A stretch of DNA of 36,359 nucleotides from Bacteroidota bacterium (GTDB lineage: Bacteria; Bacteroidota; Bacteroidia; 2-12-FULL-35-15). Each line of letters begins with the position of its first letter. Position 1 is the stretch's first letter. The stretch covers positions 1 through 36,359 of the forward strand of contig CANJYB010000035.1 of assembly GCA_947479085.1 (NCBI GenBank). Reading direction: 5' to 3'. Position numbers and translations under genes: made by a program. The notes beneath the pieces are model-generated. The model did no database searches. It saw only the letters and a program-made list of their open reading frames with translations, and was not told the DNA's origin. Below are positions 15,320-23,192 of the stretch, piece after piece.

Positions 15320-18214
15320 TTAATGCGCCTCCAGCCAGTTGCTGCCAGTTCCCATTCCCACCTCCATCGGAACGGTTAAAGAAGGAATGGCATTCATCAT
15401 TCTATCCCTGATAATTGGTTGAATTATTTCCAGTTCGTCTTTCCATACATCAAACACCAACTCATCATGCACCTGCAACAGCATTTTTGATTTAAAATTC
15501 TTTTCTTTAAAATCTTTATGAATATTAATCATGGCAATTTTTATCATATCTGCCGCACTTCCCTGTATAGGAGCGTTGATTGCATTTCGCTCCGCAAAAC
15601 CACGAACCGTATGGTTGCTCGAATTGATGTCGCGCAAATATCTTCTTCGTCCCATAATGGTTTCCACATAGCCCTTTTCTTTTGCCAGGGCAATGCTTTC
15701 GTCCATGTATTCTTTTATACGCGAATATTTTGCAAAATAATTTTCTATGATTTCTGCCGCTTCTTTTCTTGGAATGTTTAATCTTTCTGAAAGTCCGAAC
15801 GCTGATATTCCATAAATGATTCCGAAGTTCACCATCTTTGCCCGGCTTCTCATTTCAGAAGTCACTTCATGCAGCTCCACGTTATACACCTTGGCGGCTG
15901 TGGCTTTGTGAATATCCTGTCCCGATTGAAATGCCTCTATCATCCCGGCATCCTTGCTCAACTCAGCAATAATCCGGAGTTCTATCTGCGAATAATCGGC
16001 AGAAAGAAGAATGTAGTTTTCATCTCTCGGTACAAATGCTTTGCGGATTTCTCTTCCTCTTTCGGTACGAATAGGAATGTTTTGCAAATTCGGATTGTCG
16101 GAACTTAATCTTCCGGTAACAGCAACCACCTGGTTATACGAAGTGTGTATTCTATGTGTTCTCGGGTTAATAAGCAACGGCAGGGAATCCACATAGGTGT
16201 TTTTTAATTTTACCAACTCACGATAGTCCAATATCTTTCCAACTATATCATGCTTGCCGAGTAACTTTGATAACACATCTTCTCCGGTAGCGTATTGCCC
16301 TGTCTTGGTTTTCTTAGGTTTCTCTACAATTTTAAGCACTTCAAACAGTATTTCTCCTACCTGTTTAGGAGAAGAAATATTAAACGGTGTACCTGCCAAT
16401 GTCTGTATTTCGGTATCTACTTTTAAAATATCTGTGGTTAACCCTTCCGATATTTCTTTCAATGCATCTTTATCCAATCGTATTCCTTCGGCTTCCATAG
16501 CTGCCAATACGGGGATAAGCGGTACTTCAATTTCTTCAAATAGTTTCCTTGCATGTGCTTCTTCCAGCATAGGTTCAAACTTGTTTTTAAGCTGAAGCGT
16601 AATGTCGGCATCTTCTGCTGCATACTCTTTAATTTCTTCTATTGGCGCATCGCGCATAGAAGACTGTTCTTTTCCTTTTTTACCTATTAAGGTTTCGATG
16701 GATACAGGAGAATAGTTTAAGTATGTTTCTGCAAGCACATTCATATTATGCCGCATGTCAGGCTGAATAAGGAAATGAGCTACCATGGTATCAAACAGTT
16801 TCCCTTTTATTTCCACTCCATATAAATTAAGAACGGACAAATCGTATTTAATATTTTGCCCTATTTTAGTAATGTTTTCATTTAAAAAAACAGGTTTAAA
16901 TTCGTTTACTATTTCCTGCGCTTCGGCTTTCTCTACCGGAACCGGAACATAATATGCTTCGGAAACAGAGTAGGCAAAGGACATTCCCACCAGGTCAGAA
17001 TTCTGTGCATCCAGTCCGGTGGTTTCTGTATCAAAACAAATGGCAGATTGTTTACTTAAGTCTATTACCAATTGTGCTCTTTTCTCTTTAGTGTCGATGA
17101 GATGATAGGTGTGAGCAACATCTTTGATAGTTACAAATTGGTGATTCGCTTCTTCTGATGCCTCAACCCCTTCTTCAAAAGATAAGTGTTCGCTTCCTAT
17201 TGTTGTTTCGGTTTGTTGCGCTGTCGTTGTTGCTTCTTCCTCTGCTTGTCCAAACATGTCCGTCTGGTCAGGATTGGTTTTAACCGCCTTTTGTTTTGGT
17301 TTTTCGGGCTTCGCTATAGGTTCAGGAGCAGATGTGTTTCCAAAAACTCTATCCGCAAGGTTTCTGAACTCCAACTCCGCAAACAGTTCTTTCAAGGCTT
17401 CTTTATTGGGCTCCTCCATCTCCAATGCCTTTTCATCCAGCTCAATCGGTACATCACAAATTATTGTTGCCAGCCATTTCGATTGTATGGCCTTCTCTTT
17501 ATTAAGCTCTACCTTTTCCTTTAATTTTCCTTTTAGCTTGTCAGTGTTTTGTAATAAATTATCAATACTTCCAAAATCTTTTATCAGCTGAATGGCTGTC
17601 TTTTCGCCCACTCCCGGTATGCCCGGAATATTATCAGAGGCATCACCCATCAACCCTAAAATATCAATTACTTGGTCCACATTCTGAATGTCCCATTTTT
17701 TTAATATCTCCGGAACACCCATTATCTCTGCACCGTTTCCTAATCGTGCAGGTTTGTACATAAATATTTTGTCAGAAACCAACTGACCGTAATCTTTGTC
17801 CGGTGTCATCATATAGGTTGTAAACCCTTTCTTTTCGGCCATCTTAGAAAGCGTACCAATAACGTCATCTGCTTCAAACCCTGGCATTTTAAGGACAGGA
17901 ATATTAAACCCTTCAATAACTTTAATGATGTAAGGAATGGCCAAACGCAGGTCTTCCGGCATTTCTTCGCGATGTGCTTTATAGTCGGCAAACTCTGTAT
18001 GGCGAATGGTTGCTTCCGGAGTATCAAACACCACAGCAATATGCGTTGGTTTTTCCTTTTTCAAAACATCCAACAAAGTATTGGTGAAACCAAACACCGC
18101 AGAAGTGTTTAGCCCTTTTGAATTAATACGATGATTGTTGCTGAATGCAAAATAAGCACGATATATTAATGCAAACGCATCAAGCAAAAACAGTTTTTTA
18201 TTGGTTTCTTCCAT
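15320..18214 (-). CDS. polA: DNA polymerase I
   Basis: A 964-residue family A polymerase acting in repair and Okazaki-fragment processing. The N-terminal 5'-nuclease domain (1 to about 290) shows 'FLLDAFALIYRAYFAF', 'GFEADDVIGTL', 'TPDKDYGQLV' and 'GLMGDASDNIPGIPGVGEKTA'. A low-complexity linker at about 300-365 is followed by a 3'-5' exonuclease with 'FDTETTGLD' (Asp395, Glu397), so proofreading residues are kept. The polymerase domain has motif A 'SADYSQIELR' (Asp740), the finger helix 'RSRAKMVNFGIIYGISAFGLS' and motif C 'VHDELVF' (Asp917). The length is usual for the phylum. It is convergent with ubiX across the repeat arrays. Confidence 0.97.
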   Translation of the reverse strand: MEETNKKLFLLDAFALIYRAYFAFSNNHRINSKGLNTSAVFGFTNTLLDVLKKEKPTHIAVVFDTPEATIRHTEFADYKAHREEMPEDLRLAIPYIIKVIEGFNIPVLKMPGFEADDVIGTLSKMAEKKGFTTYMMTPDKDYGQLVSDKIFMYKPARLGNGAEIMGVPEILKKWDIQNVDQVIDILGLMGDASDNIPGIPGVGEKTAIQLIKDFGSIDNLLQNTDKLKGKLKEKVELNKEKAIQSKWLATIICDVPIELDEKALEMEEPNKEALKELFAELEFRNLADRVFGNTSAPEPIAKPEKPKQKAVKTNPDQTDMFGQAEEEATTTAQQTETTIGSEHLSFEEGVEASEEANHQFVTIKDVAHTYHLIDTKEKRAQLVIDLSKQSAICFDTETTGLDAQNSDLVGMSFAYSVSEAYYVPVPVEKAEAQEIVNEFKPVFLNENITKIGQNIKYDLSVLNLYGVEIKGKLFDTMVAHFLIQPDMRHNMNVLAETYLNYSPVSIETLIGKKGKEQSSMRDAPIEEIKEYAAEDADITLQLKNKFEPMLEEAHARKLFEEIEVPLIPVLAAMEAEGIRLDKDALKEISEGLTTDILKVDTEIQTLAGTPFNISSPKQVGEILFEVLKIVEKPKKTKTGQYATGEDVLSKLLGKHDIVGKILDYRELVKLKNTYVDSLPLLINPRTHRIHTSYNQVVAVTGRLSSDNPNLQNIPIRTERGREIRKAFVPRDENYILLSADYSQIELRIIAELSKDAGMIEAFQSGQDIHKATAAKVYNVELHEVTSEMRSRAKMVNFGIIYGISAFGLSERLNIPRKEAAEIIENYFAKYSRIKEYMDESIALAKEKGYVETIMGRRRYLRDINSSNHTVRGFAERNAINAPIQGSAADMIKIAMINIHKDFKEKNFKSKMLLQVHDELVFDVWKDELEIIQPIIRDRMMNAIPSLTVPMEVGMGTGSNWLEAH

Positions 18215-18317
18215 TGGGTTTTATTTTTATTTGGGGTGATAAAAGTAATGAAATAGTTGATTAGGTAATTGAGTAATTTAGGTAATAGGGCAATAAGGGG
18301 ATTGTCTTTTTATTTCT

Positions 18318-18325
18318 TACATTTG
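18318..18325 (+). promoter_or_regulatory. putative -7 promoter element TACATTTG
   Basis: A full match to TAnnTTTG, 17 bp before the antitoxin ATG at 18343. Confidence 0.55.
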
Positions 18326-18342
18326 CATATCAAAAAACAACC

Positions 18343-18594
18343 ATGAATATACAATCGATAAAATTGGATTTAGTTCAAAAACTGTTATCTGTAAAAGACG
18401 AATTGGTTTTGAAAAAAATAAATAAGATTTTGGACAAAGAAAATGTTGTTGCTTACACAGTGGAAGGAAAACCACTAACATTGGAACAATACAATAAAAA
18501 ACTTTTAACTGCCGAAAAACAAGTTAAAACCGGTAATTTTCTTACTCAGGAAGATCTGGAAAAAAAATCTGCTAAATGGAAGGAAAGGAAATAA
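18343..18594 (+). CDS. putative antitoxin of a type II toxin-antitoxin pair
   Basis: An 83-residue charged, mostly helical protein. An N-terminal helix ('IKLDLVQKLLSVKDELVLKKINKILD') is followed by a short beta segment ('VVAYTVEGKPLTLEQYNKKLL') and a Lys/Glu-rich tail ending 'SAKWKERK'. This layout, and a 19-bp overlap of its 3' end with a ParE-like gene, is typical of Bacteroidota antitoxins upstream of RelE/ParE toxins. No named DNA-binding domain is obvious. The tail probably wraps the toxin, which is inference. The gene is intact although its toxin is frameshifted. Confidence 0.7.
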   Translation: MNIQSIKLDLVQKLLSVKDELVLKKINKILDKENVVAYTVEGKPLTLEQYNKKLLTAEKQVKTGNFLTQEDLEKKSAKWKERK

Positions 18595-18885
18595 CTATCC
18601 TTTGGAGTGCAGACGCAATTGACAGCTTAGAAAAGATTTTCAACTATTATTTTAATTTATCCGAGCAGAGTGCAGAGCGCAGAGCGCATAAGAACAGATA
18701 TTTTAGAAAAAGTTTCAACCCTTCGATTTGTTAACCAATACCAAATAGATGAAATTAATCCGGCTTATAGAAGAATAATTGTGAGACATTATAAGGTAGT
18801 TTACAAGGTAGAAAAACAAACTATTTTGATTTTGAATATTTTTGATACGAGACAAGACCCTTCTAAAAGTAAGATCGAAAAATAG
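18576..18885 (+). pseudogene. RelE/ParE-family toxin, frameshifted by a 7-bp tandem duplication
   Basis: From the ATG at 18576 the frame reads 'MEGKEITILWSADAIDSLEKIFNYYF' and then 'LSEQSAER', the start of a ParE fold. It then runs into nonsense and a stop. A second frame from about 18670 carries the rest: 'SAERIRTDILEKVSTLRF', 'YQIDEINPAYRRIIVRHYKVVYKVE', 'ILNIFDTRQDPSK', which is the conserved ParE C-terminal half. The break falls at three tandem heptamers (18665-18685). Removing one heptamer turns 310 bp into 303 bp, an exact 100-codon gene plus stop, and restores 'EQSAERIRTD'. The start overlaps the antitoxin by 19 bp. The frameshift could be a dead allele, a phase-variable state or an assembly error. 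Confidence 0.85.
18665..18685 (+). repeat. three tandem 7-bp units inside the toxin gene
   Basis: Units are GCAGAGT, GCAGAGC and GCAGAGC, followed by the partial match GCATAAG. The last two are identical and adjacent. A heptamer tract is not a multiple of three, so gain or loss of one unit switches the reading frame. Confidence 0.9.
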
Positions 18886-18952
18886 TATTCCTCCATTCAT
18901 CCTCCACTGAATCCTTTCATAAACATATTTCCAATAAGCATTTCTATTTTAT

Positions 18953-18960
18953 TAATTTTG
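18953..18960 (+). promoter_or_regulatory. putative -7 promoter element TAATTTTG
   Basis: A full match to TAnnTTTG, 18 bp before the gldA ATG at 18979. Confidence 0.55.
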
Positions 18961-18978
18961 TCATCCAATTAACAAGAC

Positions 18979-19887
18979 ATGTCAATACTAGTCAACAATA
19001 TTACAAAGCTGTACGATAAGCAAAAAGCATTGGATAATGTTTCGTTTGAAGTAAACACCGGTGAAATAGTTGGTTTTCTTGGTCCTAATGGTGCCGGTAA
19101 ATCAACAATGATGAAAATACTTACCTGTTTTATTCCTCAAACTTCCGGCTCTGCATCTGTATGCGGATATGATATTGCCGAAGAAAGCCTGGAGGTTCGC
19201 AAGAATGTGGGCTATCTTCCGGAGCACAATCCTTTGTACACCGAAATGTATATCAAGGAATATTTAGAATTTATTGCGGGTTTGCATAAACTTAAAAATG
19301 TAAAACAACGCATTGCTGAAATGATTGAAATGACCGGTCTTCAGGTAGAGCAGAAAAAGAAAATAGGAGCATTGTCCAAAGGTTACAGGCAGCGTGTAGG
19401 ATTAGCCCAGGCATTAATTCACGACCCTAAAGTATTGATACTGGATGAACCTACAACCGGACTTGACCCTAATCAACTGGCGGAAATAAGAAACCTGATT
19501 AAAGAAATCGGCAAACAAAAAACAGTAATGCTTTCTACGCATATTATGCAGGAAGTGGAAGCTATTTGTAACAGGGTGATTATAGTAAACAATGGTCAGA
19601 TTGTGGCAAACGACACCACTTCTGTTTTACAAAATTCGCAAGCGCAAAGCAAACATTTTATTACTGTTGAGTTCGATAAACAAACTTCTGCAGCTGCATT
19701 AAAAACAATAGCTGGTGTAGTGGATGCAAAGAACATCAAAGAAAGCATCTGGCAAATTGAAGCACAAACAGACAAAGATATCCGGCCCGATGTATTTCAG
19801 TTTGCAGTAAAGAATGGTTTGGCGGTGCTTACACTGCATAAGGAAGAACAAAAACTGGAAGATGTATTTAAAGAATTAACTAAATAG
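18979..19887 (+). CDS. gldA: gliding-motility-associated ABC transporter ATP-binding protein GldA
   Basis: A 302-residue ABC ATPase. Walker A is 'GPNGAGKS' (35-42), the Q-loop region is 'VGYLPEHNPLY', the signature is 'LSKGYRQRVGLAQAL' in place of LSGGQ, Walker B is 'VLILDEPTTGLDPNQ', and the switch His is in 'STHIMQE'. The 'GYLPEHNPLYTEM' text and the length fit GldA, which works with the membrane subunits GldF and GldG in gliding motility. In organisms that do not glide, the same ATPase serves as a general exporter subunit. GldF and GldG are not adjacent here. The N-terminal nucleotide-binding domain is complete, and the C-terminal ~80 residues form the usual accessory domain. Confidence 0.85.
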   Translation: MSILVNNITKLYDKQKALDNVSFEVNTGEIVGFLGPNGAGKSTMMKILTCFIPQTSGSASVCGYDIAEESLEVRKNVGYLPEHNPLYTEMYIKEYLEFIAGLHKLKNVKQRIAEMIEMTGLQVEQKKKIGALSKGYRQRVGLAQALIHDPKVLILDEPTTGLDPNQLAEIRNLIKEIGKQKTVMLSTHIMQEVEAICNRVIIVNNGQIVANDTTSVLQNSQAQSKHFITVEFDKQTSAAALKTIAGVVDAKNIKESIWQIEAQTDKDIRPDVFQFAVKNGLAVLTLHKEEQKLEDVFKELTK

Positions 19888-19894
19888 GCCCCAA

Positions 19895-19937
19895 TTAACC
19901 ACAAAGTTCACAAAGATTTTACGCAAAGGGCACAAAG
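19895..19937 (+). repeat. left 43-bp inverted repeat of the GxxExxY unit
   Basis: Rich in CACAAAG half-sites. Differs from the opposite arm at seven positions, four of which are a reciprocal TT/GG exchange at two places. Confidence 0.9.
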
Positions 19938-19940
19938 AAA

Positions 19941-20321
19941 GTGACGGAGAATGAAATAGCAAATAAAGTAATTGGTTTGGCAATTGACGTTCACAAAGCT
20001 CTTGGGCCTGGTCTTCTAGAAAGCGCATATAAAGAATGCCTTTATTATAAAATTATTCAGGCAGGAATGATTGCTGAAAAAGAAAAGGCAATGCCTTTGG
20101 TTTTTGAAGAAGTAAAATTAGAGTGCGGTTACAGGATGGATATTTTAGTGGAAAACAAAATAGTAATAGAAATTAAAAGCGTAGATACATTAAATGATAT
20201 TCACTTAGCTCAAACTCTTACTTATTTAAAACTAGGTAAATTCAAATTGGGGTTGCTTATTAATTTTAATGTTGTTTTACTCAAAGACGGACTTAAACGA
20301 GTTATTAATGGCTCTTTGTGA
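19941..20321 (+). CDS. GxxExxY family protein (PD-(D/E)XK nuclease-like)
   Basis: A 126-residue protein with the name-giving motif 'GPGLLESAY' (G24, E27, Y30). The core 'GYRMDILVENKIVIEIKSV' holds Asp67, Glu77 and Lys79 in the D...ExK order of PD-(D/E)XK nucleases, and 'AQTLTYLKLGKFKLGLLINF' is the following helix and strand. E27, D67, E77 and K79 would form the metal site if it is active. The family is widespread and its biological role is unknown. The start is GTG at 19941, directly after the left inverted repeat. There is no other upstream start in the frame. Base composition is AT-rich, like the surroundings. Confidence 0.9.
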   Translation: MTENEIANKVIGLAIDVHKALGPGLLESAYKECLYYKIIQAGMIAEKEKAMPLVFEEVKLECGYRMDILVENKIVIEIKSVDTLNDIHLAQTLTYLKLGKFKLGLLINFNVVLLKDGLKRVINGSL

Positions 20322-20356
20322 ACTTTGTGTAAAACCTTAGTGCCCTTTGTGGTTAA
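20314..20356 (-). repeat. right 43-bp inverted repeat of the GxxExxY unit
   Basis: Reverse complement of the left arm at 36 of 43 positions. It contains the stop codon of the GxxExxY gene and ends 25 bp before the M13 peptidase start. Confidence 0.9.
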
Positions 20357-20381
20357 ATTTTAAAAACTTATAAAAAACTTT

Positions 20382-22433
20382 ATGAAAAAAACACTTTTAT
20401 TAATTGCCTCAACAACCATTCTTTTTTCCTGTTCTAATACCGAAAAGAAATCAGAAACAACCACAACTTTCTCCGACCCAATAATTGAACACATTGATTC
20501 TTCTGTTTCTCCGAAAGAAGACTTTTTTAAGTTTGCAAACAATGCATGGTTCAAACAACATGCTATTCCGGCTTCGGAAGCTAATAACGGACTTTGGAAA
20601 ACCATCCAGGATACCTTGAACGATAACATTCGCAGGATATGCGAATCGGCTGCGGCAGATACAAAAGCCGGCAAAGGAAGTAACAAACAAAAGATTGGTG
20701 ATTTTTATTTCAGTGGTATGGATACCGTTTCCATTGATAAAGCAGGATATACCCCCCTAAAGGAAGAGTTCTCCAAAATAGATGCAATAAAAAACACTAC
20801 TGATTTACTGGCAGAGGTGGCTTATTTGGAAACCATGGGTGTGGAAACGATGTATGATTTTTCAATAAGTAAAGACGATAAAAACAGTGAACAATATGTG
20901 GTAACCCTTCACCAGGTTGGCTTGGGCCTTCCGGAGAAAGATTACTATTTTAATACCGATGCCCGCACCTCTTCTATTCGTGCAGAATATGTGAAACATA
21001 TTCAAGCTATGTTTCAATTGATAGGTGATGATGAAAAAACGGCTGCTAAAAAAGCGGACAACATTATGAAGCTGGAAACAACCATTGCAAAAAGTTCTAG
21101 GAAAATGGAGGACCTACGGGACCCTTACAAGAACTATAATAAAATGTCGGTGGCACAGGTAAATAAGTTAACTCCTTCTATTAAATGGGAGGAAACCTTA
21201 AAAATGTTAGGATTGAACGCACCGGTAGATTCTATTGTTGTTGGGCAGCCAGAGTTCTATACAGCACTGGAGACCAATTTAAAAAAGACTTCTGTTGACG
21301 ATTGGAAAACCTATCTGAAATGGAGTGTGCTAACCCGCTATGCTTCTCAATTAAGTAAAGATATTTATAAGGAAGATTTCAATTTTTATTCAACTGTGAT
21401 GAGCGGAGTGAAAGTGCAAAAACCCCGCTGGAAAAAAATTGTAACTGCTACCGACCGCTCTCTGGGCGACCTCGTTGGGCAGATATATGTTGAGGAATAT
21501 TGTCCGAAAGGAACCAAGGAAAAGCTTGCTGAAATAGGAAACAGCATCAGAAATGTATATGCTGAACATATAAAAGCATTGGACTGGATGAGCGATGTGA
21601 CCAAGGAAAAAGCCTTGCGTAAACTGAATACAATTAATATGAAGGTGGGCTATCCTGATAAATGGAAAGATCTTTCCTCTATAGAAATAAGCAGGGACAG
21701 CTATTGCCGAAACGTAATGAACATAAGGAAATGGCAATACAATTATATGCTTAACAAATACGGCAAGCCTGTAGACCATACCGAATGGGACATGGAACCA
21801 CAAACGTATAATGCTTATTACGACCCTACCAATAATGAAATAGTGGTTCCTGCCTGCAACATCATTGTTCCGGGATTTGAAGGCCGCATGCCGGATGATG
21901 CTATACTGTATGGAATAATCGGTGGTTCTACTTTTGGTCATGAAATTACACATGGTTTTGACGACCAGGGAAGCCTGTATGATGAGAAAGGAAACCTTCG
22001 CGACTGGTGGACAAAAGAAGACCGAAGCAAGTTTGTAGCCAAAACAAAACGTATTGTTCGCCAGTTCAATAATTATGTGGTGCTGGATAGCTTACACCTG
22101 AAAGGAGCAAACACACAGGGCGAAAACATTGCCGACCTTGGTGGTGTAATCATGGGGCTGGAAGCATTTAAGAAAACAAAACAAGGACAAAGTAACGAAA
22201 AGATAGATGGCTATAAACCCGAACAACGTTATTTCCTTGCTTATGCTTATGCCTGGATGGTTCAGTCTACCGATGCCGCACTTGCAAAACAGGTAATGAG
22301 CAACGTGCATGCACCTCCTGCGTTTCGTGTTCTCGGGCCGCTGTCAAACATGGAAGAGTTTTACAAAGCTTTTGATGTAAAACCGGGAGACAAGATGTAC
22401 AGAGAGGATAGTGTTAGGGTGAAGATTTGGTAG
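20382..22433 (+). CDS. M13 family (neprilysin/PepO-like) zinc metallopeptidase, lipoprotein
   Basis: A 683-residue endopeptidase. A lipoprotein signal with Cys17 ('TTILFSCSN') anchors it to an envelope membrane. The N-terminal M13 domain begins 'EDFFKFANNAWFKQHAIPASEANNG'. The catalytic domain has 'NAYYDPTNNEIVVPA', the zinc motif 'FGHEITHGFDDQG' (His520, Glu521, His524) and 'ENIADLGG' (Glu581 as third ligand, Asp585). The C-terminal 'RVLGPLSNMEEFYKAFDVKPGD' and final W are family hallmarks. It degrades oligopeptides in the periplasm or at the surface. The length is normal. It is separated from the convergent lipoprotein gene by a palindrome. Confidence 0.95.
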   Translation: MKKTLLLIASTTILFSCSNTEKKSETTTTFSDPIIEHIDSSVSPKEDFFKFANNAWFKQHAIPASEANNGLWKTIQDTLNDNIRRICESAAADTKAGKGSNKQKIGDFYFSGMDTVSIDKAGYTPLKEEFSKIDAIKNTTDLLAEVAYLETMGVETMYDFSISKDDKNSEQYVVTLHQVGLGLPEKDYYFNTDARTSSIRAEYVKHIQAMFQLIGDDEKTAAKKADNIMKLETTIAKSSRKMEDLRDPYKNYNKMSVAQVNKLTPSIKWEETLKMLGLNAPVDSIVVGQPEFYTALETNLKKTSVDDWKTYLKWSVLTRYASQLSKDIYKEDFNFYSTVMSGVKVQKPRWKKIVTATDRSLGDLVGQIYVEEYCPKGTKEKLAEIGNSIRNVYAEHIKALDWMSDVTKEKALRKLNTINMKVGYPDKWKDLSSIEISRDSYCRNVMNIRKWQYNYMLNKYGKPVDHTEWDMEPQTYNAYYDPTNNEIVVPACNIIVPGFEGRMPDDAILYGIIGGSTFGHEITHGFDDQGSLYDEKGNLRDWWTKEDRSKFVAKTKRIVRQFNNYVVLDSLHLKGANTQGENIADLGGVIMGLEAFKKTKQGQSNEKIDGYKPEQRYFLAYAYAWMVQSTDAALAKQVMSNVHAPPAFRVLGPLSNMEEFYKAFDVKPGDKMYREDSVRVKIW

Positions 22434-22442
22434 TTGTTGTTT

Positions 22443-22526
22443 TTCAACACAGAGAACACAGAGAATACTGAGTTTCACGGAGCATCCTCTGTGAAACTCT
22501 TTTAATTTTGTGTTCTCTGTGTTGAA
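22443..22526. repeat. 84-bp imperfect palindrome between convergent genes
   Basis: Outer arms of 18 bp are perfect (22443-22460 and 22509-22526). A 9/9 mismatched internal loop follows, then inner arms of 13 bp with one mismatch (22470-22482 and 22487-22499) and a CATC loop. The CACAGAG-rich text resembles the CACAAAG-rich arms around the GxxExxY gene. It may act as a terminator for both genes. It also encodes the last codons of the minus-strand lipoprotein. Confidence 0.92.
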
Positions 22527-23170
22527 TTTTTCTTTGCAATAATTATTATTACCACATCATAAGCTGTTAACAATGCAACAAAGGAAATTGCCACCCAATA
22601 CCCCCAGAGGATGTTATAATCATAAGAATATGGTCTTGAAAACAAAAGGAAAATCAGGGACAAAAAATTAAGTAGCACCGTTGTCTTTCTTGCTTTACTT
22701 TCAATAAATTTTACAACCAAGCTAATAATTAACAAAAGAAAAGAGATAAATATTGAAGCTAAAAAAGCAAGAGATGTTGTATCTATAATTGATGCTAAAC
22801 CTGTATATGTGTTTGGTTTCGGAATTAATATTGGTGAAAGAAAACCATACTTGTCAGAAATTTTTTCTGAATTTGATTTTGATTTATCTTCTTTTTCCGG
22901 CTCTCGGGCTATTGGTGTTGATTCTTTTGTCTGAATTGTTGTGTCTGAAACGTTTTCTTTTATTCTCTCTTTATTAATTGTATCCGGTTTTACAAAAACG
23001 TTTGTTGTCATCGTCTTTTCAACAGCTATAATAGAATCTTGAGTTGCCTTTTCTCTAGCAGCCTTTTCTTCTGCCGAGGGACCGCATCCAGTAAAATAAA
23101 AGAATGGAAGTAGAAAGCAACATAGTGTTGCCAGATGAAGTCGTTTGGAATAGGCGAAGTGTTTTTTCAT
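22502..23170 (-). CDS. hypothetical lipoprotein with C-terminal membrane segments
   Basis: A 222-residue protein of unknown function. The N-terminus has a hydrophobic stretch ending in a lipobox-like 'FYFTGCGPS', then a charged, probably coiled region ('AEEKAAREKATQDSIIAVEKTM'), a Lys/Ser/Glu-rich linker to about residue 120, and three hydrophobic segments ('LAFLASIFISFLLLIISLVVKFI', 'TVLLNFLSLIFLLFS', 'WVAISFVALLTAYDVVIIII'). A signal-anchor reading without lipidation is possible. Its last eight or so codons ('STQRTQN') and stop fall within the 84-bp palindrome, so the native C-terminus was probably replaced by the repeat. Confidence 0.65.
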   Translation of the reverse strand: MKKHFAYSKRLHLATLCCFLLPFFYFTGCGPSAEEKAAREKATQDSIIAVEKTMTTNVFVKPDTINKERIKENVSDTTIQTKESTPIAREPEKEDKSKSNSEKISDKYGFLSPILIPKPNTYTGLASIIDTTSLAFLASIFISFLLLIISLVVKFIESKARKTTVLLNFLSLIFLLFSRPYSYDYNILWGYWVAISFVALLTAYDVVIIIIAKKNSTQRTQN

Positions 23171-23184
23171 GTTGAATGTTTAAA

Positions 23185-23192
23185 CAAATATA
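23185..23192 (-). promoter_or_regulatory. putative -7 promoter element TATATTTG
   Basis: A full match to TAnnTTTG on the minus strand, 15 bp upstream of the ATG at 23170. Confidence 0.5.

Larger units (their letters stand above)
19895..20356. mobile_element. putative compact element: GxxExxY gene framed by 43-bp inverted repeats
   Basis: Arms at 19895-19937 and 20314-20356 are 43 bp each and match at 36 of 43 positions when one is reverse-complemented. Both outer ends are TTAACCACAAAG. The gene start lies 3 bp inside the left arm and its stop lies within the right arm, so arms and gene form one 462-bp unit between gldA and the M13 peptidase. The TTAA at each outer edge could be a duplicated target, but TTAA is its own complement, so this is not proven. 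No transposase is present, so any movement would need help or an unknown activity of the GxxExxY protein. Confidence 0.6.

Noticed and set aside
15518-18039. Several long frames inside polA on either strand
   Set aside because: Shadows of the polA coding sequence without any domain of their own.
19895-20356. Insertion sequence with transposase
   Set aside because: Only the GxxExxY protein is encoded. It shows no DDE, HUH or recombinase motif, so the unit is called a putative element only.
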